The notes: generated by a model from the letters alone, not told the origin. Counted from the first letter of the stretch, positions 41,393 through 52,327 are shown. The stretch: 64,000 nt of DNA from Actinobacteria bacterium IMCC26077 (GCA_002284915.1 CP015606.1:1116001-1180000), one strand, 5' to 3'. Translations and numbers: made by a program.

Positions 41393-41887
41393 CTTCCCTC
41401 GATTATCGAGCGCAAAACGAGAATGCGGCCGGAAATATAGGTAGAAACCGCAGATTGCCAGGGCAATGTCCCTGATAATTTCCTGAAGATACTTAGTCTC
41501 GTTGGGGTCTATTTCGCCACCGCCGCCAAAACAGCCGCAGTCGATACTCAAGCCACGCGCCCACGCAGATGCGATTGCACCAATGAAAAGGAGCATGAGC
41601 AGCGCGCCCACCACACCGGAGAGTCGGGTGGCCACACCAAGGATCAACAGCAGACCAAGTCCGACTTCGAACCACGGGAGGATGTACCCAAAGAATGAAG
41701 CGAGTGAATTTGGCAATAGCTCGTATGCGCGCATCGCAGCTGCCGCTTTATACGGAGTCGGGATCTTGATCGCGCCTGCCGCGAAGAGGACGCCACCTAA
41801 GGCTAAGCGGGCGAAAAGCCCCAACCAATCAAGCGCCTGCGTTCTTTTCGAGAGGCGCGCAATCACTTCTGTTGGCTCTTCCATCAT
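41390..41887 (-). CDS. MauE/DoxX-family redox-associated membrane protein
   Basis: A 165-residue protein with four hydrophobic helices and a cysteine pair in SIDCGCFGGGGE (C117, C119), the mark of MauE/DoxX proteins found beside thioredoxin-fold partners. It may pass electrons to or from the neighbouring DsbA-like protein, a role inferred from gene pairing. The ATG at 41887 overlaps the trpA stop (TGATG). GTG at 41890 and ATG at 41884 are close alternative starts. Confidence 0.82.
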   Translation of the reverse strand: MMEEPTEVIARLSKRTQALDWLGLFARLALGGVLFAAGAIKIPTPYKAAAAMRAYELLPNSLASFFGYILPWFEVGLGLLLILGVATRLSGVVGALLMLLFIGAIASAWARGLSIDCGCFGGGGEIDPNETKYLQEIIRDIALAICGFYLYFRPHSRFALDNRGK

Positions 41888-42714
41888 CACAATCTTTCTG
41901 CGGATTTGGTAGCGGCGACTAGGGATTGAGCGAGCGATCGGAGTTTTGCCAAGCCAGAGTCGAGATCGCCCGCCAGTAACTCTTTGATAAGCGCGCTCCC
42001 GATAATCACACCATCAGCATAGGTGGCAACTTCCCGAGCTTGCTCTGGAGTCGAAACGCCAAGGCCGACTGCAATCGGCAGATCGCTCAACTTTCTAATA
42101 CGTGTAACTAACTCTTGCGCTGAATTGGAGATAGCGGTTCTCGTGCCTGTAACGCCCATCAAGCTTGCGGCGTAAATGAAACCCGAAGTGATTGAGGCAA
42201 CTTTCTGCAATCGTTCATCGGTGGTACTCGGTGCCACCACAAAGATGGTATTGATTCCGGCAGACTCCGCGCTCGTCTTCCATGGTTGTGCCTGCTCAAA
42301 GGAGAGATCTGGAGTAATTACTCCCGATCCGCCTGCTGCTGAGATTGCCTCGGCAAATCGCGTTGCGCCATATTGCTCAATCGGATTCCAATAAGTCATA
42401 ACGACGCCTGCTGCTCCGCGAGAAGTCGTATGGCTCAACATAGAGAAGACATCTTTGGCTTTTACCCCGTTACGTAAAGCGATGTCGGCAGCTTCCTGAA
42501 TTATTGGTCCATCCATCACTGGATCGCTATATGGGTACCCAATTTCCACGGCATCAAATCCTGAATCGACCAGAACATCTATCGCGGCTTTACATCCCTC
42601 GATCGTCGGAAAACCGGCAGGGATATACCCGATAAGCGCCGCACGCTTCTCAGCACGAGCTTCATGTAACACCTTTTCAAGGGTGGTCTGCTTTGCGCTG
42701 GCTACTGAGGACAT
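41887..42714 (-). CDS. trpA: Tryptophan synthase alpha subunit
   Basis: Splits indole-3-glycerol phosphate to indole and glyceraldehyde-3-phosphate. The 275 residues contain the catalytic Glu and Asp regions VEIGYPYSDPVMDGP near residue 57 and GFIYAASLMGVTGTR near residue 177, and the phosphate loop VGLGVSTPEQA with GVIIGSAL. It starts on the base right before the trpB stop region, with no gap, so it is coupled to trpB. Confidence 0.96.
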   Translation of the reverse strand: MSSVASAKQTTLEKVLHEARAEKRAALIGYIPAGFPTIEGCKAAIDVLVDSGFDAVEIGYPYSDPVMDGPIIQEAADIALRNGVKAKDVFSMLSHTTSRGAAGVVMTYWNPIEQYGATRFAEAISAAGGSGVITPDLSFEQAQPWKTSAESAGINTIFVVAPSTTDERLQKVASITSGFIYAASLMGVTGTRTAISNSAQELVTRIRKLSDLPIAVGLGVSTPEQAREVATYADGVIIGSALIKELLAGDLDSGLAKLRSLAQSLVAATKSAERL

Positions 42715-43902
42715 TTACACCATTCCGAAGTAGTCAGCTGCAGTCTGCACATCCTTGTCACCACGACCACTCAAATTAATGAGCAGCGTCGCATCCGGAC
42801 CGAGTTCCTTACCTAACTTCATCGCACCAGCGAGCGCGTGCGCTGTCTCAATTGCAGGAATTATTCCTTCGGTTCGGCACAGGAGTGAGAATGCTTCCAT
42901 CGCCTCTTTATCAGTAATTGGCCAGTACTCAGCCCGTCCAATGTCATGAAGGTGGGCATGCTCTGGACCTACGCCGGGATAGTCGAGCCCCGCGGAGATT
43001 GAATGCGATTCCACTGTTTGCCCATCTTCATCTTGCAACATGTATGAACGTGCACCATGGAGAACTCCAGGTCGACCGCCTGAAATTGCTGAGGCATGTC
43101 GTCCAGTCTCCAAGCCATCTCCACCTGCCTCTAATCCAATCAATCGCACACCAAGGTCTTCGATAAACGGATAGAAGATTCCGATCGCGTTGGAACCGCC
43201 GCCAACGCAAGCAAGGACCGCCGTTGGTAGCGCGCCGGTGAGTTCAAGTACCTGCGCTCGCGCTTCATCACCAATAATTCGATGGAAATCTCGAACCATC
43301 ACCGGAAAAGGATGTGGGCCGGCAACTGTTCCCAATATGTAGTGAGTACTCTCAACATTGGTAACCCAATCTCGCATCGCCTCATTAATTGCATCTTTGA
43401 GAGTTCGAGAACCTGCAGTTACTGGAACAACGGTGGCGCCAAGTAATCGCATGCGAGCGACATTGAGCGCCTGTCGCTTGGTGTCTTCCTCGCCCATGTA
43501 AACGACGCATTCAAGACCAAGGAGCGCAGCCGCCGTTGCGGATGCAACGCCATGTTGACCAGCTCCAGTCTCAGCAATGACCCGCTTCTTTCCCATTCGC
43601 TTGGTCATCAACGCTTGTCCGAGGACGTTATTGATCTTATGTGAGCCGGTGTGATTGAGATCTTCTCGCTTGAGCAAGAGTCGAGCGCCACCACAGTAAT
43701 CAGCGAATCGATGTGCTTCGGTGAGGATGCTTGGACGACCCGAATAGGTCTTATGTAAATGGTTTAACTCAGCGGCAAATTCTTGGTCACTCTTGATCGC
43801 CTGATGCATCTGAGCTAATTCGTCGAGCGCGGCAATCAACGCCTCGGGAACGTACCGGCCACCGTAAGGCCCGAATAATCCGGTATCGAGGGTTGCCGTC
43901 AT
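42715..43902 (-). CDS. trpB: Tryptophan synthase beta subunit
   Basis: PLP enzyme joining indole and serine to tryptophan. In 395 residues: [13 protein letters not shown] at the start, the PLP lysine in [11 protein letters not shown], the [11 protein letters not shown] carboxylate loop, and the phosphate-binding [10 protein letters not shown]. Length is normal. Its ATG overlaps the trpC stop (ATGA). Confidence 0.97.
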   Translation of the reverse strand: MTATLDTGLFGPYGGRYVPEALIAALDELAQMHQAIKSDQEFAAELNHLHKTYSGRPSILTEAHRFADYCGGARLLLKREDLNHTGSHKINNVLGQALMTKRMGKKRVIAETGAGQHGVASATAAALLGLECVVYMGEEDTKRQALNVARMRLLGATVVPVTAGSRTLKDAINEAMRDWVTNVESTHYILGTVAGPHPFPVMVRDFHRIIGDEARAQVLELTGALPTAVLACVGGGSNAIGIFYPFIEDLGVRLIGLEAGGDGLETGRHASAISGGRPGVLHGARSYMLQDEDGQTVESHSISAGLDYPGVGPEHAHLHDIGRAEYWPITDKEAMEAFSLLCRTEGIIPAIETAHALAGAMKLGKELGPDATLLINLSGRGDKDVQTAADYFGMV

Positions 43903-44726
43903 GGGGTAAGCCTACGGACTCTCGTTGATTCTGCGCGCCGGAGGAAAGCTCCAATGGTCGTCGCCGGTTCGCCATCTTTGACCAAGGCCTCCCCTACCAA
44001 GATGCCGTCGGCGCCCTGCGCTGCCAGCTCCCCTACCTGCAGATCGGTACTGATACCGGATTCAGCAATCAAGGGAATCTCTGCTGGAACCAAGGGCGCC
44101 AGCGTGGCAAAGATGGTTGCATCGATGGCAAGAGTCTTGAGGTTGCGGGCGTTGATTCCCAATAAATCAACCGTTAACTTGCGCGCTGCCGACAGTACAA
44201 GCACACGGGATAGCTCATCGTGGTCATGGACTTCAATCAAAGTGCGCATTCCTAATTCATGGGTGATTGCCGAGAATTCGATGAGTTCTGCCTCACTTAG
44301 CGCGGCGACAATCAACAGAATGATGTCGGCACCGTACGCACGCGCTTCATATATTTGATAGGGATCAACGATGAACTCTTTTCGTAACACTGGAATTGTT
44401 ACCGCTGCTCGAACTGCTTCTAGATCGGCAAGCGACCCTTTGAACCGCCGCTCTTCAGTGAGCACGCTTATTGCGGCAGCGCCACCTCGTTGATACTCGC
44501 GAGCCAAGCTCGCTGGATCTGTGATCTCAGCAAGCGCACCTTTACTAGGCGAGGAACGTTTAACTTCAGCAATGAGACCAAAAGCGCCGCTCGCAAATGT
44601 TGTAGTGACATCAAGGGCAAGTGCGCACGTCTTGGCGCGCGCGATTACCTCACCAAGACTCATCTCGAGTTTGCGTTTCTCGAGATCTTCTTTTACGCCG
44701 ACGATTATCTCGTCAAGGACAGTCAT
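43899..44726 (-). CDS. trpC: Indole-3-glycerol-phosphate synthase
   Basis: Closes the indole ring of the tryptophan pathway. Start is ATG 44726, giving 275 residues beginning [18 protein letters not shown]; the frame runs on to 44915 through the HGxxPAAW gene's antisense context and is not family-like there. Motifs: [53 protein letters not shown] and LIAESGIST. It is 20 bases downstream of the small membrane gene. trpF is absent, its job likely done by PriA. Confidence 0.95.
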   Translation of the reverse strand: MTVLDEIIVGVKEDLEKRKLEMSLGEVIARAKTCALALDVTTTFASGAFGLIAEVKRSSPSKGALAEITDPASLAREYQRGGAAAISVLTEERRFKGSLADLEAVRAAVTIPVLRKEFIVDPYQIYEARAYGADIILLIVAALSEAELIEFSAITHELGMRTLIEVHDHDELSRVLVLSAARKLTVDLLGINARNLKTLAIDATIFATLAPLVPAEIPLIAESGISTDLQVGELAAQGADGILVGEALVKDGEPATTIGAFLRRAESTRVRRLTP

Positions 44727-44746
44727 AGGAATTACTGCGCCTGGGA

Positions 44747-44950
44747 TTAATGGGAGATCTTCTTGCGGCCCAGCCCGGCGCTCTTCATCACTAGGCCAAC
44801 TACTCCGCCAAGAGCAACGATGACAAAACCAGCCACCGCCCAAGGGATATTCGCTACTGCAATCGCAAGACCTGCAACTGTAGAGCCGATGATGACGATA
44901 ATTGTTGTTGCCCATGCAGCTGGAGTCTTCCCGTGATTATTAACGGACAT
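44747..44950 (-). CDS. HGxxPAAW-family small membrane protein
   Basis: A 67-residue protein that begins MSVNNHGKTPAAWATT, the motif that names this actinobacterial family, followed by two hydrophobic helices (about 16-36 and 38-56) and a short basic tail. Function is unknown. A strong AAGGAGAGG ribosome site precedes ATG 44950. It is a regular passenger between trpE and trpC in actinobacteria, suggesting a role linked to tryptophan supply or simply old linkage. Confidence 0.85.
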   Translation of the reverse strand: MSVNNHGKTPAAWATTIIVIIGSTVAGLAIAVANIPWAVAGFVIVALGGVVGLVMKSAGLGRKKISH

Positions 44951-45032
44951 TGAAGTTCCCTCTCCTTAGACAAATTATCGAATGTCGAACGTGGACAAAT
45001 TTTACCGCACGCCAACGGGATTTACTGCTCGA

Positions 45033-45302
45033 TTACTGGTCGGTCGGGTCACGACCTGCTGAGAGCGCCCGCCACGGGTCTTCCACTCGCTCATACTTAC
45101 TGGGTAATCCAGCGCGCGCACGCCCTATACCTCCGCGCTTTACGAAGAGTGGACGCGCAATTGCAACAAGCAGAATGAGAATGGAGATTAGAAGAAGCAG
45201 TAGCGCCCAAAACGTGAGCTCAGTTACCAGTGCACGCGCGGCGATGAAAACTCCCAACGCCCCCAGTAGAAATGGTGCGGCTCGCTTCACTAGCGCCATC
45301 AT
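45033..45302 (-). CDS. Small two-helix membrane protein of the trp cluster (Trp-associated type)
   Basis: Eighty-nine residues with two hydrophobic helices (about 8-26 and 30-50) and a basic tail ending PSKYERVEDPWRAL. Placement between trpE and trpC, and the helix pattern, fit a shortened relative of the actinobacterial Trp-operon membrane protein (usually about 180-200 residues), but I cannot show homology by eye. ATG 45302 overlaps the trpE stop (ATGA), so it is translated with trpE. Function unknown. Confidence 0.7.
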   Translation of the reverse strand: MMALVKRAAPFLLGALGVFIAARALVTELTFWALLLLLISILILLVAIARPLFVKRGGIGRARAGLPSKYERVEDPWRALSAGRDPTDQ

Positions 45303-46801
45303 TTCACTCGTTCGCGAGCATTGGCCGATGCGATGGCAGTGAGAACTGCAGCGGCCTTATTGACACATTCCTGATCCTCATTTTCAGCGATGGAATCTGC
45401 AACAACTCCTGCACCAGCTTGGACATATGCCACGCCATCTTTAATCAGCGCAGTCCGAATCGCAATCGCAGAATCGAGATTTCCGCGGAAGTCGATGTAA
45501 CCAACGATTCCGCCATAGAGTCCTCGACGAGTAGGCTCCAACTCTTCGATAATCTTCATCGCTCTCGGTTTTGGCGCTCCCGACAGGGTTCCAGCTGGAA
45601 AGACTGCGCAGAGCGCTTCAACAATGGAGACGCCATCTACTAACTCTCCGGTCACAGTAGAGACGATATGCATCACATGGGAGTAGCGCTCGATATTCAT
45701 AAACTCGATCACATCGACGGTGCCTGGTTTACAGACTCGACCTAAATCATTTCGACCAAGATCAACAAGCATGAGATGTTCGGCGCGCTCTTTAATATCA
45801 CCAAGGAGTTCAGCGGCAAGCCGCTCATCTTCTATCGGATCCTTGCCACGAGCTCTCGTTCCGGCAATGGGGTGGACCATCGCCTTGCGATCGGAGATCT
45901 TGACGAGCGCTTCAGGGCTAGAGCCCACGACGTCGATGCCATCATCAAAGCGGAGCAAGTACATATAGGGGCTGGGGTTATGTCGGCGCAGCATCCGATA
46001 AACATCGAGTGAACTTGCAATAATCGAAGTGGAAAACCGCTGTGACAAAACGACTTGAAAAGCCTCGCCAGCCAGGATCTCCTCTTTAATCTGCTGAACC
46101 GCTGCACAAAATTCCTGCGAGCTCGTTGCGCGAGCGTAATCTGGCTCTGCCCGTTCGTCGATAAACGATGTGCCACTGAGTTTCTGCTCCACTGACGTAT
46201 GCGAAAGCAGGTCGCTCTCCATCCGATCTAACCGAGCAATTGCATCATCGAATGCCTCATCAACTCGTTCATTACTACCATCCCAATTTATGGCATTTGC
46301 AATGAGAGTGACCACGCTGGTCGCATGATCGAAAATTGCTAGATCAGATATCAACATGAAGGATAATTCGGGAATCTGTAGATCGTCTTTAGCAATCGAG
46401 GGAAGACGCTCCATCCTGCGTACTGCGTCGTAACCCATGAATCCCACCAGTCCGCTGGTCAGCGGAGGTAAATCGGCAAGCGCAACGCTTTTGAGATGCC
46501 CACTGGTGATTTCCAGTGCTTCGATTGGATCGATGCCCTCAGGTGCGCCGGCTGGTTTCTTCCCATTCCACACCGCGCGGCCATCGCGCTCGGTCAAAGT
46601 TGCGTTGCTGCGCACACCAATAAATGAGTAGCGTGACCAAGTTCGTCCATTCTCTGCCGACTCTAAGAGGAATGTTCCTGGACGTTCTTGCGCCAACTTA
46701 CTGTAGAGACTTAGCGGCGTCTCATTGTCGGCAACGAACTTTCGCGTCACCGGAATGACCGTGTGCGATCGCGCGAATTCGCGAAACTCTTCTTTACGCA
46801 T
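45299..46801 (-). CDS. trpE: Anthranilate synthase component I
   Basis: Makes anthranilate from chorismate with ammonia from a TrpG subunit that is not in this window. Start ATG 46801 gives 500 residues and overlaps the hisI stop by one base; the longer frame to 46894 lies inside hisI. The feedback site is seen in FLLESAENGRTWSRYSF, and the catalytic C-terminal half has IAGTRARGK, ERAEHLMLVDLGRNDLGRV, FPAGTLSGAPKPRAM and GGIVGYID. No leader peptide or attenuator is visible; the gene is joined to the his genes. Confidence 0.96.
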   Translation of the reverse strand: MRKEEFREFARSHTVIPVTRKFVADNETPLSLYSKLAQERPGTFLLESAENGRTWSRYSFIGVRSNATLTERDGRAVWNGKKPAGAPEGIDPIEALEITSGHLKSVALADLPPLTSGLVGFMGYDAVRRMERLPSIAKDDLQIPELSFMLISDLAIFDHATSVVTLIANAINWDGSNERVDEAFDDAIARLDRMESDLLSHTSVEQKLSGTSFIDERAEPDYARATSSQEFCAAVQQIKEEILAGEAFQVVLSQRFSTSIIASSLDVYRMLRRHNPSPYMYLLRFDDGIDVVGSSPEALVKISDRKAMVHPIAGTRARGKDPIEDERLAAELLGDIKERAEHLMLVDLGRNDLGRVCKPGTVDVIEFMNIERYSHVMHIVSTVTGELVDGVSIVEALCAVFPAGTLSGAPKPRAMKIIEELEPTRRGLYGGIVGYIDFRGNLDSAIAIRTALIKDGVAYVQAGAGVVADSIAENEDQECVNKAAAVLTAIASANARERVK

Positions 46802-47142
46802 CACGATAACCGCTTGCCAAAACAGGTGCGAGCTCCGGTATGACAGGCCACGCCTTTTTGCTTCACTCGCATTAATAATGCATCGCTGTCGCAATCAAGT
46901 TCGATGGAGTCCACCTGCTGGGTGTTGCCCGAGGTAGCGCCCTTGACCCACAATTCGCTTCTGCTCCGACTCCAATATGTCGCTGCACCAGTTTCCATTG
47001 TGGCAAGTAAGGCCGCCTTATTCATCCAGGCCAACATCAAAACCTCATCGCTATCGACTTCCTGCACGATGACAGGTATCAATGCTGTTGGGTCAGAGAG
47101 TCGAGCGTCGAGCTCACTTGGTAACTCAGGAGTGGTTGCCAT
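46801..47142 (-). CDS. hisI: Phosphoribosyl-AMP cyclohydrolase
   Basis: Third step of histidine synthesis, opening the adenine ring of PR-AMP. The 113 residues hold the conserved [23 protein letters not shown] and zinc-binding cysteines in ELDCDSDAL and [12 protein letters not shown]. There is no HisE domain, so hisE lies elsewhere. AGGAG-type ribosome site upstream. Follows hisF by 20 bases and overlaps trpE by one. Confidence 0.95.
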   Translation of the reverse strand: MATTPELPSELDARLSDPTALIPVIVQEVDSDEVLMLAWMNKAALLATMETGAATYWSRSRSELWVKGATSGNTQQVDSIELDCDSDALLMRVKQKGVACHTGARTCFGKRLS

Positions 47143-47162
47143 GGCCCTATTCTCTCCTATCT

Positions 47163-47927
47163 TCAGCGGATGAGGTGGCCACGATTTCTTAGGTACTCCT
47201 TAACCGCGCCTATCCGAAAAGTTCCAAAATGAAAGACCGACGCGGCCAGTAGCGCATCCGCGCCCGCCTTTATCGCGAGGTCAAAATCTTCAAGGGCGCC
47301 AGCGCCGCCGCTAGCGATCAGGGGCACCTTCGCATACCCGCGAGCGAGCGAAATCATTTCGATGTCATAACCAGCGCGGGTGCCATCAGCGTCCATCGAA
47401 TTGAGTAAGACTTCGCCAATCCCCCGTCGACATCCCTCTTCGATCCATGCCATCGCATCAATACCAGCGCTCTCGCGCCCGCCATGCGTGGTCACCTCAA
47501 AGCCGCTGGCAGTATTTGCCCGACGTGCATCAACCGAGAGCACCAGAACTTGTGAACCAAAGCGCTCACTTATTTCATTAATCAATTCCGGTCTGATGAT
47601 TGCAGCGGTATTTACGGAGACTTTGTCAGCGCCAGCGCGCAATAATCGATCGACATCTTCGACAGAGCGAACTCCACCCCCGACTGTGAGCGGGATGAAT
47701 ACCTCTGCTGCGCATCGGGAAACTACTTCAACCATCGTCTCTCGAGCGCCGCTACTTGCGGTGATATCTAAGAAAGTTATTTCGTCGGCACCTTCACTGT
47801 TGTATACCTTTGCCATCTCTACCGGATCGCCTGCATCGACGAGATTAGTGAAGTTCACTCCTTTGACTACTCGACCATCAGTCACATCAAGACATGGGAT
47901 GATTCGTATCGCAGGCCGCTTACTCAT
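47163..47927 (-). CDS. hisF: Imidazole glycerol phosphate synthase cyclase subunit
   Basis: TIM-barrel partner of HisH. In 254 residues the catalytic aspartates are in [17 protein letters not shown] and LVLSVDARR, and the phosphate loops are TVGGGVRS and LIASGGAG. The [10 protein letters not shown] strand is typical. It lies nine bases after priA and has no gap of note before hisI. Confidence 0.97.
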   Translation of the reverse strand: MSKRPAIRIIPCLDVTDGRVVKGVNFTNLVDAGDPVEMAKVYNSEGADEITFLDITASSGARETMVEVVSRCAAEVFIPLTVGGGVRSVEDVDRLLRAGADKVSVNTAAIIRPELINEISERFGSQVLVLSVDARRANTASGFEVTTHGGRESAGIDAMAWIEEGCRRGIGEVLLNSMDADGTRAGYDIEMISLARGYAKVPLIASGGAGALEDFDLAIKAGADALLAASVFHFGTFRIGAVKEYLRNRGHLIR

Positions 47928-47936
47928 GGTGAATGT

Positions 47937-48656
47937 TCACTTCGCGATCTCTAACGCTTCTTCGAGCGTGAATGCCCCTGCATAGAGCGCCTTACCTACG
48001 ATCGAACCTTCGATTCCGATACTCGTCAGCTCACGTAAAGTGCGAATGTCATCCAAGGTTGACACCCCGCCGCTTGCGATAATTGGCGCGTTAGTTGCGT
48101 TCGCCACCTCACGAAGTAGAGCGAGATTTGGACCTTGCATCGTGCCATCTTTTGCAACGTCGGTGACTACATATCGAGCGCAACCATCTCGATCGAGGCG
48201 TTCTATAGTTTCAAAGAGGTTGCCACCCTCTTTCGTCCATCCGCGCGCTGCCAACGTATGCCCACGAACATCTAAGCCGACGGCAATCTGATCGCCGTAC
48301 TTCTTTATAACTTCGGAAGTCCACTCGGGATTCTCCAACGCTGCAGTACCAAGATTGACTCGAGCACATCCCGTTGCTAGCGCTCGCGCCAGCGATTGGT
48401 CATCTCGGATACCACCAGAAAGCTCAACGTGAATATCCAATTTGCCGACCACCTCCGCCAGAATTTCATGGTTACTTCCTCGCCCGAAGGCGGCATCGAG
48501 ATCGACTAGATGTAGCCACTGCGCACCTGAGTTTTGGAAATCAAGCGCGGCATCGAGCGGTGCACCGTATGCCGTTTCTTGAGATAGCTCACCCTGCACC
48601 AGACGGACGGCCTTGCCATCTTTGACATCGACCGCGGGAAGAAGGATTAACGACAT
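47937..48656 (-). CDS. priA: PriA, bifunctional HisA/TrpF isomerase (probable)
   Basis: TIM-barrel isomerase of histidine synthesis (ProFAR to PRFAR). In actinobacteria lacking trpF the same protein also does the phosphoribosylanthranilate step of tryptophan synthesis. Start ATG 48656 ([14 protein letters not shown]; 239 residues) is preferred to a TTG four codons up. Catalytic aspartates lie in [13 protein letters not shown] and [15 protein letters not shown], with GGIRDDQSL and ASGGVST loops. No trpF occurs near trpCBA, which supports the dual role. It overlaps hisH by ten bases. Confidence 0.9.
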   Translation of the reverse strand: MSLILLPAVDVKDGKAVRLVQGELSQETAYGAPLDAALDFQNSGAQWLHLVDLDAAFGRGSNHEILAEVVGKLDIHVELSGGIRDDQSLARALATGCARVNLGTAALENPEWTSEVIKKYGDQIAVGLDVRGHTLAARGWTKEGGNLFETIERLDRDGCARYVVTDVAKDGTMQGPNLALLREVANATNAPIIASGGVSTLDDIRTLRELTSIGIEGSIVGKALYAGAFTLEEALEIAK

Positions 48657-49270
48657 GTTGAGATCCAATTCTCGATCAGAGTAGCGCCGGCATCTCCAGA
48701 TTTCTCTGGATGAAATTGAGTACCACTTAATGGTCCATTCTCGACTGCAGCTACGAATGGAGTTCCGTATTCACTCCAGCTCACCTGAGCCGGCTTCAAG
48801 CTTTCGGAGGTAGTCATATTCCATTCCTGTACTCCAAAGGAGTGAACGAAGTAGAAGCGTTCCTGCTCGACTCCCTGGAAAAGCGTGGAGTGCGGAGCGC
48901 TCTGCACTTCACTCCACCCCATATGCGGCAAAATCTCCGCTTGCAGGCGGGCAACAGTTCCGGGCCATTGTGCAAGACCGGTGCGAGTGATTCCATGCTC
49001 TACTCCAGTATCAAAAAGCACCTGCATACCAACACAGATCCCCAAGGTCGGTCGATTTGCCATCAGTCTGGCGTCGATAATTCCACTTGCCCCTACTTTA
49101 TCTAAGCCATCCATGCAGGCAGCAAAAGCTCCTACCCCGGGAATTACCAATCCGTCAGCTTCGATACAGCGCTCTTTATCGGCGGTGATTTCTGCGTTCA
49201 TTCCGTGACGAGCAAAGGCTCGTTGCGCAGATCTGATATTGCCAAAACCGTAATCGAGTATCGCGATCAC
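48647..49270 (-). CDS. hisH: Imidazole glycerol phosphate synthase glutaminase subunit
   Basis: Class I glutamine amidotransferase giving ammonia to HisF. The 207 residues begin [19 protein letters not shown]; the catalytic triad is the Cys of [11 protein letters not shown] and the His/Glu of [10 protein letters not shown]. Length is normal. Its ATG overlaps the hisB stop (ATGA). Confidence 0.97.
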   Translation of the reverse strand: MIAILDYGFGNIRSAQRAFARHGMNAEITADKERCIEADGLVIPGVGAFAACMDGLDKVGASGIIDARLMANRPTLGICVGMQVLFDTGVEHGITRTGLAQWPGTVARLQAEILPHMGWSEVQSAPHSTLFQGVEQERFYFVHSFGVQEWNMTTSESLKPAQVSWSEYGTPFVAAVENGPLSGTQFHPEKSGDAGATLIENWISTCR

Positions 49271-49851
49271 AGAGTGCCTTTGGTGGAAGGAATTCCAGTA
49301 ACTCCATCTCGTGAGACAGCATCGCGAAGCGCGCGGGCAACCGCCTTGAATTGTGCTTCCATCACATGGTGTGCGTTACGACCCTCTAGAACTCGAACAT
49401 GTAGTGCGATACGCGCTTCAGCAATAAGCGACTCCCAGATGTGCCGGGTGAGCGTGGTGTCGTAGGTGCCGATTAATTCCACGATCTCCGGTTGTCTATG
49501 TACGAGGTATGGGCGTCCGGATAGATCTACTGCAGCTTGAACAAGCACTTCATCTAACGGGACTGTTGCATCGCCAAACCGCCGGATTCCGGATTTGTCA
49601 CCGAGAGCTTCGCGAAGCGCTTGACCGAGCGCAAGCGAGGTATCTTCAACAGTATGGTGTGAATCGACGTCGACATCGCCCGTGGTCTTCACTGTGAGGT
49701 TGAAGCCTGCGTGCTTTCCCAATTGGCTAAGCATGTGATCAAAGAATGGAACCTGGGTCTCAATCGAGATTTCACCGGTTCCGTCGAGTTCGAGGTCGAT
49801 GTGAACGGCCGACTCTTTGGTGCTGCGATCGACAACTGCGCGACGGCTCAT
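49267..49851 (-). CDS. hisB: Imidazoleglycerol-phosphate dehydratase
   Basis: Manganese enzyme of histidine synthesis, here the single-function 194-residue form without a phosphatase domain. Metal-binding repeats are visible as [31 protein letters not shown], and late [29 protein letters not shown] ribosome site precedes ATG 49851. Forty-two bases after hisC. Confidence 0.97.
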   Translation of the reverse strand: MSRRAVVDRSTKESAVHIDLELDGTGEISIETQVPFFDHMLSQLGKHAGFNLTVKTTGDVDVDSHHTVEDTSLALGQALREALGDKSGIRRFGDATVPLDEVLVQAAVDLSGRPYLVHRQPEIVELIGTYDTTLTRHIWESLIAEARIALHVRVLEGRNAHHVMEAQFKAVARALRDAVSRDGVTGIPSTKGTL

Positions 49852-49893
49852 CGTGCTTCCCCTCGTTTGACTTCCCCTGGATAGCTGAGAATT

Positions 49894-51003
49894 TTACCGC
49901 GTAGAGCTCTTCTCCTGTGCGCTGGCAAGAGCCGCGATAAACCGGTCATTCTCCTCGGGGGTGCCCACGGTGACTCGAAGATGTGCCGGTAGACCGACAT
50001 CTCGTACCAGGACACCGCTTTCGAGAAGTTCGGACCAGAGCGCTGCTGGATTCGCGCTCTCGAAAAGGAAGAAATTCGCGCCACTAGAGATTGCTGCCAC
50101 ACCAATCCGCTCGAGGCTCTTGCGCATCCGAGTTCGTTCACTACTCAAGAGCGCGACATTGGCAAGCAACTCCTGCGAATAAGAGAGTGCCACCAAGGCC
50201 AGCGCTTGAGTTGCGCTACTCAAGTGATAAGGCAAGCGAACTAAGAGCATCGCATCGATAGCGCGGGTATCTGCAACCAAATAGCCGATGCGCGCTCCTG
50301 CGAAAGCAAAAGCTTTGCTCATGGTTCGACATACGAGCAGGTGTGGAAGCTCTGGAATCAAAGTTACCGCGCTTGGTTCGTCAGAGAATTCTTGATACGC
50401 CTCGTCGACAATTAACAGTGCGCCAACCTCTGCGCAGGACCTCGCTAATTGACGGATCTCTGCGAGCGGAGTGATTGTCCCAGTCGGATTATTTGGCGTC
50501 GTGAGGAAAACTAAGCTAGGACGTTCCTGCGCGATTACGCTTTTTGCAGAGGTGAGATCAATCGCAAAATTCTCACCGCGCGCCACGCTGATCCAATTAG
50601 TCCCAGTAACTCGTGCAATGTTTCGATGCATCGAGTACGAAGGTTCGAACCCCAGCGCACTTCGACCAGCTCCCCCAAAAGCAAGGAAAACACTCTGAAT
50701 GACCTCATTACTACCGTTGGCTGCCCAAATATTGCCTTCGGCAAACCTGGTATCCGAAAGCTGATTGATGTAGCGGGCCAACTCTCTCCGTAATTCGAGC
50801 GCATCACGATCTGGATAACGATTGAGGCGCGCACCGATTTCACTTATCGCGCCCTCAAGGTCTTTAACAAGCGCTTTGCTCGGACCAAAAGGGTTCTCGT
50901 TGGTGTTCAAACGAATTGGCACATCCAATTGCGGTGCCCCGTAAGGCTTTTCACTCTTAAGGTCAGCTCGTAACGGCAGCCAGTCCGGCCATTGATTAAC
51001 CAT
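49894..51003 (-). CDS. hisC: Histidinol-phosphate aminotransferase
   Basis: PLP transaminase of histidine synthesis, fold type I. ATG 51003 gives 369 residues ([15 protein letters not shown]); upstream starts at 51015 and 51042 only deepen the overlap with hisD. Motifs: [42 protein letters not shown] and the lysine in [16 protein letters not shown]. It overlaps the hisD stop by eight bases. Confidence 0.95.
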   Translation of the reverse strand: MVNQWPDWLPLRADLKSEKPYGAPQLDVPIRLNTNENPFGPSKALVKDLEGAISEIGARLNRYPDRDALELRRELARYINQLSDTRFAEGNIWAANGSNEVIQSVFLAFGGAGRSALGFEPSYSMHRNIARVTGTNWISVARGENFAIDLTSAKSVIAQERPSLVFLTTPNNPTGTITPLAEIRQLARSCAEVGALLIVDEAYQEFSDEPSAVTLIPELPHLLVCRTMSKAFAFAGARIGYLVADTRAIDAMLLVRLPYHLSSATQALALVALSYSQELLANVALLSSERTRMRKSLERIGVAAISSGANFFLFESANPAALWSELLESGVLVRDVGLPAHLRVTVGTPEENDRFIAALASAQEKSSTR

Positions 51004-52327
51004 CAAGTTGCCCATTGAGTCTGGCGGCAATGGCTTCGCCATGCGCCGGTAGATCTTCCGCGTTTGCTAACGTGATGACCGCGTCAGCTACTTCGCGAAG
51101 CGCCGCTTCGGAGTATTGGACAAAGTGAAGACCCTTAAGAAAAGTTTGTACCGACAGACCGCTGGAGTGGCAGGCGCAACCACCTGTTGGTAAGACGTGA
51201 TTAGAACCAGCCGAATAGTCACCAAGAGAGACCGGTGCAAAGGGCCCAATGAAGATTGCGCCACCATTTCGAACCTTCAATGCATCGTTCTCTGCATTTC
51301 GGGTATGGATCTGCACATGCTCGCCGGCATAAGCATTCAACACCTGAATGCCTTGCTCGATATCGCTCACAATGACGATTGCCGATTGAATTCCAGAGAG
51401 AGCAGTTGCGATTCGCTCGCCATGTTTGGTTTTAGCCACCCGAATCTCTAAACGTTCTACTACTTGATTGGCCAGTTTCTGACTCGTGGTCACTAAAACG
51501 GCTGCAGCAATGGTGTCGTGCTCAGCCTGACTTATGAGATCAGCAGCGAGAAAATCTGGGTTTGCACTCTCATCTGCCATGATGATGATCTCGGTCGGCC
51601 CCGCCTCTGAATCAATACCAATTACTCCTCGAAGTGCGCGCTTAGCTGCTGCGACATAGACATTCCCTGGACCGGTGACCATGTCGACCGCTTCACAACC
51701 GATTCCATAGGCAAACATCGCGACTGCTTGCGCGCCGCCAACTGCGTAAACCTCGTCAACGCCAAGCAGAGCGCACGTTGCCAGAATTGTTGGGTGGGGC
51801 AAACCACCAAAATCGCGCTGGGGTGGCGATGCGATAGCAAGGGAGGAGACTCCAGCAATCTGCGCCGGAATCACATTCATCATCACGCTACTGGGATAGA
51901 CCGCGCGACCGCCTGGCACGTATAGACCAACTCGATCAACAGGAACCCAGCGCTCCTCGACGGTACCTCCGGCAATCACATCAACTCGTGTGGCAGGACG
52001 CACCTGCTCTCGATGAACCTTTCGGATTCTCTCGATCGATTGTTCGAGCGCGGTACGAACTTCGGGGTTGAGTTGTGCGAGCGCTTGATTGATATCTTCT
52101 TGAGCAACGCGTAAGGATCGCGCTTTGATGCCATCAAATCGCTCGCCAATTTTGATTAGCGCCGCAACTCCGCCGGCGCGCACCTCATCGATGATCTCTT
52201 GGACATCCCGCAGCGCGCTGGCTACATCTAAGTTTGCGCGAGGTACTAGCGCCCTGATCTCATCTCGAGTACTCGAAGAAGTCAGCATCGTGCTCACATC
52301 AATCTGACGAATAATCGAGGGTTTCAC
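50996..52327 (-). CDS. hisD: Histidinol dehydrogenase
   Basis: Zinc- and NAD-dependent enzyme finishing histidine synthesis. The 443 residues contain [42 protein letters not shown], the zinc ligands DLISQAEHD and the late [16 protein letters not shown] 52327 is the start, six bases after TAGAAT, so the his operon begins here and its mRNA is likely leaderless; ATG at 52288 is an alternative. First gene of hisD-C-B-H-priA-F-I-trpE. Confidence 0.95.
   Translation of the reverse strand: MKPSIIRQIDVSTMLTSSSTRDEIRALVPRANLDVASALRDVQEIIDEVRAGGVAALIKIGERFDGIKARSLRVAQEDINQALAQLNPEVRTALEQSIERIRKVHREQVRPATRVDVIAGGTVEERWVPVDRVGLYVPGGRAVYPSSVMMNVIPAQIAGVSSLAIASPPQRDFGGLPHPTILATCALLGVDEVYAVGGAQAVAMFAYGIGCEAVDMVTGPGNVYVAAAKRALRGVIGIDSEAGPTEIIIMADESANPDFLAADLISQAEHDTIAAAVLVTTSQKLANQVVERLEIRVAKTKHGERIATALSGIQSAIVIVSDIEQGIQVLNAYAGEHVQIHTRNAENDALKVRNGGAIFIGPFAPVSLGDYSAGSNHVLPTGGCACHSSGLSVQTFLKGLHFVQYSEAALREVADAVITLANAEDLPAHGEAIAARLNGQLDG

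Noticed and set aside
43899-44915. Longer TrpC from 44915
   Set aside because: The extra 63 codons are Cys/Arg/Ser-rich, overlap the HGxxPAAW gene and are unlike any TrpC; ATG 44726 fits the family start.
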